Below are positions 33,775 through 36,941 of a stretch of 36,941 nucleotides of DNA, piece after piece. The stretch comes from Microscillaceae bacterium. GTDB lineage: Bacteria > Bacteroidota > Bacteroidia > Cytophagales > Microscillaceae. Below the pieces are notes generated by a model, which worked only from the letters and a program-made list of their open reading frames with translations, did not search any database and was not told the DNA's origin. The first letter of the stretch is position 1. Each line of letters starts with the position of its first letter. The stretch is taken from the NCBI GenBank assembly GCA_025054775.1, contig JANWZA010000005.1:1-36941 (forward strand), in the 5' to 3' direction. A program made the position numbers and the translations under genes.

Positions 33775-33879
33775 TTAAGTGTAAGTCTCATATTCAAAAA
33801 TAAAATTAACAGTTCTTTTTTTATAATTTCGTAGCTATTTTACAGGCTAATCATGCTCTTTTATTCTCCCTAGAGGCAA

Positions 33880-33891
33880 CTACCGCGGTAG
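33880..33891. promoter_or_regulatory. Palindrome CTACCGCGGTAG, possible operator
   Basis: A perfect 12-base palindrome with the CCGCGG core, unusual in this AT-rich sequence. It occupies the place where the -33 box of the promoter at 33909-33916 would be (17 bases upstream of the -7). A regulator bound here would control the DUF6913 gene and perhaps dapA. Confidence 0.4.
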
Positions 33892-33908
33892 AAAATTAGT
33901 ATTTTCAT

Positions 33909-33916
33909 TAGCTTTG
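33909..33916 (+). promoter_or_regulatory. Candidate -7 element (TAGCTTTG) for the DUF6913-dapA unit
   Basis: Full TAnnTTTG match followed by C, 53 bases before ATG 33970. No TTTG -33 box; the palindrome at 33880-33891 lies in that position. Confidence 0.48.
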
Positions 33917-33969
33917 CACTGAATTTTCAGAAAACGAAGTTAAAGTTATTGTTTGCATAGACTAAAACT

Positions 33970-34509
33970 ATGAGTAAACTTGGAAATTACCTCCTTAAAA
34001 TAAGGAATAAGTATTTTCATAAGAATAAAAATACTACTAACAGGCAAATTATTAGTTATTCCAAGGCGAATAATATAGGTATTTTATTTCACCTTAAACC
34101 AGAGGAGAACCATCATGCTCTTAATCAATTTGTACATGATTTAGAAAAAGAAGGAAAAAATATTACTGCTTTAACTTTTTTTGATAATCTTGGAAGCAAC
34201 CCATACAACTTTCAATTTGACTTTTTTCAAGAAAAGGATATTAGCTACTTTGGTAGTATTCAATCTGAACAAGTGAATAAATTTATTGCTCAACCCTTTG
34301 ACTATCTTTTTTGCATCACCTTAGAGGATTTTAGCCCTTTTGATAGCATTTTGCTAAACAGCCAAGCCAAATACCGCGTAGGGCTTTATCAACCTAATAA
34401 AGAAAATTACTATGACATGATGATAAAACTACGCGAAAATGATAGGAATATTAGCACCTTTATTAAAGAAATGTGGAAATATACCAAACTACTTTCAGGT
34501 CAAAACTAA
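33970..34509 (+). CDS. DUF6913-like protein of unknown function
   Basis: A 179-residue cytoplasmic protein: a basic N-terminus (MSKLGNYLLKIRNKYFHKNKN), then an alpha/beta body with IGILFHLKPEENHHALNQFVHDLEKEGKNITALTFF, DYLFCITLEDFSPFDSILLNSQAKYRVGLYQ, and a C-terminal helix. This matches my recollection of the Bacteroidota DUF6913 family, often found directly upstream of dapA; I could not check that. No catalytic motif is seen. The gap to dapA is 52 bases, same strand, and no clear promoter intervenes, so co-transcription is likely. The strand-rich segment with FDSILLNSQAKYRVGL looks like a nucleotide- or sugar-binding Rossmann half, but no function is claimed. Confidence 0.78.
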   Translation: MSKLGNYLLKIRNKYFHKNKNTTNRQIISYSKANNIGILFHLKPEENHHALNQFVHDLEKEGKNITALTFFDNLGSNPYNFQFDFFQEKDISYFGSIQSEQVNKFIAQPFDYLFCITLEDFSPFDSILLNSQAKYRVGLYQPNKENYYDMMIKLRENDRNISTFIKEMWKYTKLLSGQN

Positions 34510-34561
34510 CTATGTTTTTAGTATAATTGCTCTTTTATTTTTCTAAATAATTAATAAATAT

Positions 34562-35431
34562 ATGCAACTTTCACAATTAGAAGGTACAGGCGTAGCCTTG
34601 ATTACTCCTTTCAAATCCGATTTGAAAATAGATTTTGAGGCTTTAGAGAGAGTTCTAGCCCATACACAAGCCGTTGATTATTGGGTAGTTATGGGAACAA
34701 CTGCAGAAGCAGTAACGCTCTCTCTAGAAGAGAGAAAAGAGGTGTTAGCCTTTGTCAAGGCACATAACCCAACCCAAAAGCCTCTTGTATATGGTATAGG
34801 AGGAAATAATACTAGTGAATTATTGAAAATAATAGAAATCACTGATTTTCAAGGTATTGATGCGGTACTTTCGGTAAGTCCTTATTACAATAAACCTTCC
34901 CAAAAGGGAATTTATGAACACTTTATCAAAATAGCTGAAGCCTCTCCTAAACCGATTATATTATACAATGTACCAGGGCGAACTTCAGCAAATATGACCG
35001 CTCAAACCACACTAGCATTAGCAGAACACCCTAACATCATTGCTATTAAAGAAGCCTCAGGTAACTTAGAACAATGCATAGCAATTGCTCGTGCTAAACC
35101 TGCTGATTTTTTACTCCTCTCAGGAGATGATATGCTTGCTGTTCCTATGATTAGCATCGGGGCAAAGGGGGTTATTTCTGTGTTAGCCAATGCCTTACCT
35201 AATGAATTTAGTCAAATGATTCGCTTAGCCCTTCAAGGGCAATTTGAACAAGCAAATCAAATTTTATATCACTTCTCACTTGTAAATCCTTATATGTATG
35301 AAGAGAGTAATCCTGTGGGTGTAAAAGAGCTTATGCGGCAAATGGGCATTTGCCAAAATTATGTACGCCTGCCTTTGGTGCCTGCATCAGAAGCCTTACA
35401 AGAAAAAATTGCAGCTTGGCGAACACTCTAA
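34562..35431 (+). CDS. dapA: 4-hydroxy-tetrahydrodipicolinate synthase
   Basis: Condenses pyruvate with aspartate semialdehyde, the first committed step to diaminopimelate and lysine; cytoplasmic TIM barrel. The 289-residue product has the Schiff-base Lys163 (AIKEASGNLE), the catalytic-triad Tyr135 (ILYNVPGRT) with Arg140 for substrate carboxylate, PYYNKPSQKG (107-116), and GTTAEA at 45-50. The last is usually GTTGE; Gly to Ala is a mild change. It is preceded by the DUF6913 gene (52 bases). The following barrel gene has its own promoter, and an upstream-extended reading of that gene that overlaps dapA is not real. Confidence 0.95.
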   Translation: MQLSQLEGTGVALITPFKSDLKIDFEALERVLAHTQAVDYWVVMGTTAEAVTLSLEERKEVLAFVKAHNPTQKPLVYGIGGNNTSELLKIIEITDFQGIDAVLSVSPYYNKPSQKGIYEHFIKIAEASPKPIILYNVPGRTSANMTAQTTLALAEHPNIIAIKEASGNLEQCIAIARAKPADFLLLSGDDMLAVPMISIGAKGVISVLANALPNEFSQMIRLALQGQFEQANQILYHFSLVNPYMYEESNPVGVKELMRQMGICQNYVRLPLVPASEALQEKIAAWRTL

Positions 35432-35493
35432 TCAACTTTTGGCTATTCTTTTTCGTTTTGACTACAGAAAAAATTTATACATCAATTTTCTTG

Positions 35494-35501
35494 TATATTT
35501 G
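35494..35501 (+). promoter_or_regulatory. Candidate -7 element (TATATTTG) for the outer-membrane barrel gene
   Basis: Perfect TAnnTTTG followed by C, 65 bases before ATG 35566 and 63 bases after the dapA stop. It supports a start at 35566 and separate transcription. Confidence 0.52.
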
Positions 35502-35565
35502 CAAATACTTAAATCAATTTCTAGGTATTCTATCAATCACTTGTCACTTTTTGTTTTCAGTATTT

Positions 35566-36228
35566 ATGAAAAAATTTATTTTCGCTTTTGTAGTTATTTC
35601 AACTTTTGCCATTCAAGTTGTGGCACAAAGTGATTCTAAATTTAGGTTCGGCTTCCGTTTAGCTCCTATTTTTACTTTTGGACGTGTTACTGACGGAGAT
35701 AACAACTCCATTTCTGGACTTTCAACTAGTAGCCGTATGGGGCTTAACTTCGGACTCATGGGAACTTATAGCTTTAATGACAAATTAGGTATCTACTCAG
35801 GAGCGCAAATTGTATTAAAAGGTTTCAAATCTAAATTTACCAATATCAATGCAGAAACAGTTACTAGCGTTTCGGCAGTAGAAATTCCACTTGCTTTGCA
35901 CATGCGTTCTAACGAAATAGCTCCTAACCTTAAAATACGAGGGCTGTTTGGGCTTTCAGCAAATATTATTGCGGGAGCGAGAACAAAAACTACCATAAAT
36001 GGAAATACAGTTACACGTAATAGTACTGAAGGGTTTAATTTGTTCGTTCCCGATTTTTTAGTGGGAGCGGGAGTAGAATGGGTTTTACCTAATGTTGGTA
36101 CATTAGATTTGGGATTAAGCTACCACCACGGTCTAGCAAATCTTAACAGAACCAAAGACCAAAATGGAAATATTACCTCTAAATCACGACTTAGTTATTT
36201 AGCTATTGATTTAGGGTATTTCTTTTAA
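35566..36228 (+). CDS. Outer-membrane beta-barrel protein (PorT-like)
   Basis: About 220 residues from ATG 35566. The frame is open back to 35350, but that extension overlaps dapA and reads low-complexity non-coding DNA. MKKFIFAFVVISTFAIQVVAQ is a clear signal peptide and a promoter lies upstream. The mature chain alternates short amphipathic strands (FRFGFRLAPIFTFG, LNFGLMGTYSFN, LGIYSGAQIVLKG, DLGLSYHHGLANL) and ends in Phe (LAIDLGYFF), the usual barrel-insertion signal. It fits the outer-membrane protein beta-barrel families of Bacteroidota (PorT/OMP_b-brl type). Ligand or partner unknown. A strong hairpin lies 22 bases after the stop. Confidence 0.88.
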   Translation: MKKFIFAFVVISTFAIQVVAQSDSKFRFGFRLAPIFTFGRVTDGDNNSISGLSTSSRMGLNFGLMGTYSFNDKLGIYSGAQIVLKGFKSKFTNINAETVTSVSAVEIPLALHMRSNEIAPNLKIRGLFGLSANIIAGARTKTTINGNTVTRNSTEGFNLFVPDFLVGAGVEWVLPNVGTLDLGLSYHHGLANLNRTKDQNGNITSKSRLSYLAIDLGYFF

Positions 36229-36692
36229 CCTACTTGTAAAAGCCTAAACGAACTGCGGTAATCAAATCTTAAAAAGTTTGATTGCCGTAGTTACATCTTA
36301 GTAAGTAATGGCAAATTCACAAAGTAAGGGTTATTTTCTTTACCGTCGGCAAAAGGCTTTTTTAGGTATTCACTCAATGTCTGAAAATGCTACACAATTA
36401 GCAGAGCTACCGCGCTGAAAACGTGTAAAGAGAGATTAGTTCCTGCCCTAACTTTTGATTGAAAATACCCCATCGTACATAGCTTTTGCTTTTACGCTGT
36501 ATCTAGAAGCTGACCCTATTAGAAATTTATTTCATATTCTTATCTCACAACCTACAGATAAAAGTTTCCAAAACCATCAAACCAATATCTCCAATAATTT
36601 TCGGAAACTAAATATCATTTGTTTTTAGAGTATTGTTAATTTGGTATAGATTTATTTTTTTTTTGCAAAAAAATTACTACAACCCTGAAACT
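36229..36692. other. 464-base intergenic region before the transposase, possible remnant
   Basis: Begins with a terminator hairpin (36251-36292). The rest has no intact gene. On the minus strand (about 36300-36540) several short stretches in different frames read like protein, such as EYLKKPFADGKENNPYFVNL and SASRYSVKAKAMYDGVFSIK, but stops and frame changes separate them. The left end of the insertion sequence must lie somewhere in the last 100 bases before the transposase ATG; I could not define its inverted repeat. Confidence 0.45.
36251..36292 (+). terminator. Hairpin after the outer-membrane barrel gene
   Basis: Arms AACTGCGGTAATCAAA (36251-36266) and TTTGATTGCCGTAGTT (36277-36292) pair over 16 bases, two of them G-U, with a 10-base loop. 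No T-run follows, so termination efficiency is uncertain, but position and stem length fit. Confidence 0.55.
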
Positions 36693-36941
36693 ATGGAACG
36701 ATGTCCCAAATGCAAATCAACAAAATTTTGTAAAGAGGGTATAGTTAAAGGCAAACAACGTTTAAATAAAGACTGCAGTTTTCGTTTTACAGTAGAACAT
36801 ATAGGAAAACCTGAAAAACTAAAACGTGATGCATTAATATTATATTCTGAAGGTTTAGGATTTCGCTCCATTGGTCGCTTCTTAAAAGTGAGCCACGTTA
36901 CAGTCTTTAATTGGATTAAGGCATATGGAAAAAAACTTGAT
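36693..36941 (+). CDS. IS1-like transposase, N-terminal part, truncated by window edge
   Basis: 83 codons from ATG 36693 to the window end. The start MERCPKCKSTKFCKEG is a zinc-finger opening (CxxC) typical of IS1-type InsA proteins, followed by GKQRLNKDCSFRFTV. A helix-turn-helix comes next (LILYSEGLGFRSIGRFLKVSHVTVFNWIKAYG). In related proteins the second half of the finger reads R-Y-x-C-K-x-C. Here it is R-L-N-K-D-C, one residue shorter and lacking the third cysteine. Catalytic DDE residues would lie beyond the edge. The element was inserted downstream of the outer-membrane barrel gene. It may be active with a weakened finger or already degenerate. Confidence 0.85.
   Translation, partial: MERCPKCKSTKFCKEGIVKGKQRLNKDCSFRFTVEHIGKPEKLKRDALILYSEGLGFRSIGRFLKVSHVTVFNWIKAYGKKLD

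Larger units (their letters stand above)
33484..33969. other. 486-base divergent intergenic region with inverted repeats
   Basis: Contents: a 13-base inverted repeat pair (33628-33640 and 33762-33774), the 12-base GC-rich palindrome CTACCGCGGTAG (33880-33891) and a consensus -7 element (33909-33916) for the DUF6913 gene. On the minus strand the sequence TACTTTTTTTG near 33505 is a possible M23 promoter. No small gene was recognised. Confidence 0.6.

Noticed and set aside
35350-35565. N-terminal extension of the outer-membrane barrel gene overlapping dapA
   Set aside because: The signal peptide begins at Met 35566 and a consensus promoter lies between; the extension reads dapA sequence in another frame and AT-rich spacer.
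36600-36692. Left inverted repeat of the insertion sequence
   Set aside because: Several AT-rich stretches are possible, but without the right end no pair can be matched, so no boundary is claimed.
1-36941. CRISPR array, tRNA or rRNA genes
   Set aside because: No regularly spaced repeats and no cloverleaf or rRNA-like sequence was seen in any intergenic stretch.

Overview
The window is AT-rich bacterial chromosome and most probably comes from a member of the Bacteroidota, likely a Cytophagales-type organism. The reasons are the gene families (DUF4175/DUF58 cassette, WbqC protein, PorT-like outer-membrane barrel, DUF6913 next to dapA, mitochondrial-type aconitase), the near absence of Shine-Dalgarno sequences, and repeated upstream matches to the Bacteroidota -7 promoter element TAnnTTTG. 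The genus is not identified. Gene density is high, with two possible decayed stretches and one insertion-sequence end. No tRNA, rRNA or CRISPR array was seen.

Layout. 1-1761 (minus): N-terminal 587 codons of a type IIG restriction-modification enzyme running off the left edge, divergent from cysS (1928-3472). 3533-4147: a small exported protein. 4432-9546: a three-gene envelope cassette (DUF4175 coiled-coil membrane protein, DUF58 VWA-like protein, BatD-like membrane protein). 9727-11985: aconitase. 11986-12687: a non-coding stretch with hairpins and a possible decayed gene. 12688-15758 (minus): an operon-like run of thioesterase, zinc-ribbon/coiled-coil membrane protein, lipoprotein, gpsA and WbqC gene. 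15986-18127 (minus): a large membrane sensor (HAMP-GAF-PAS) with no visible output domain. 18302-21290 (plus): two NlpC/P60 proteins, pyrF and a YceI-family protein. 21624-22064 (minus): unknown small protein. 22426-24564: dsbD, behind a duplicated promoter-like repeat. 24624-26342 (minus): an alpha-glucan phosphorylase-family protein with Thr at the expected PLP-lysine position. 26517-26912 (minus): unknown. 27270-29711: CcoI-type copper P-ATPase, convergent with and overlapping ispH. 30674-31453 (minus): alpha/beta hydrolase. 31597-33483 (minus): secreted M23 peptidase. 33970-36228: DUF6913 gene, dapA and an outer-membrane beta-barrel gene. 36693-end: 5' end of an IS1-like transposase.

Functionally this is mostly housekeeping: tRNA charging, TCA cycle, phospholipid precursor (GpsA), UMP (PyrF), lysine/peptidoglycan precursor (DapA) and isoprenoid (IspH) genes, mixed with envelope maintenance (NlpC/P60 and M23 hydrolases, DsbD, YceI, OMP). 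I did not find a clear new multi-gene system. The points most worth following are the lysine-to-threonine change in the phosphorylase, the repeated promoter directly in front of dsbD, the sensor without an output domain, the short DUF4175-DUF58-BatD cassette with no MoxR gene, and the zinc-ribbon/lipoprotein pair inside the gpsA cluster.
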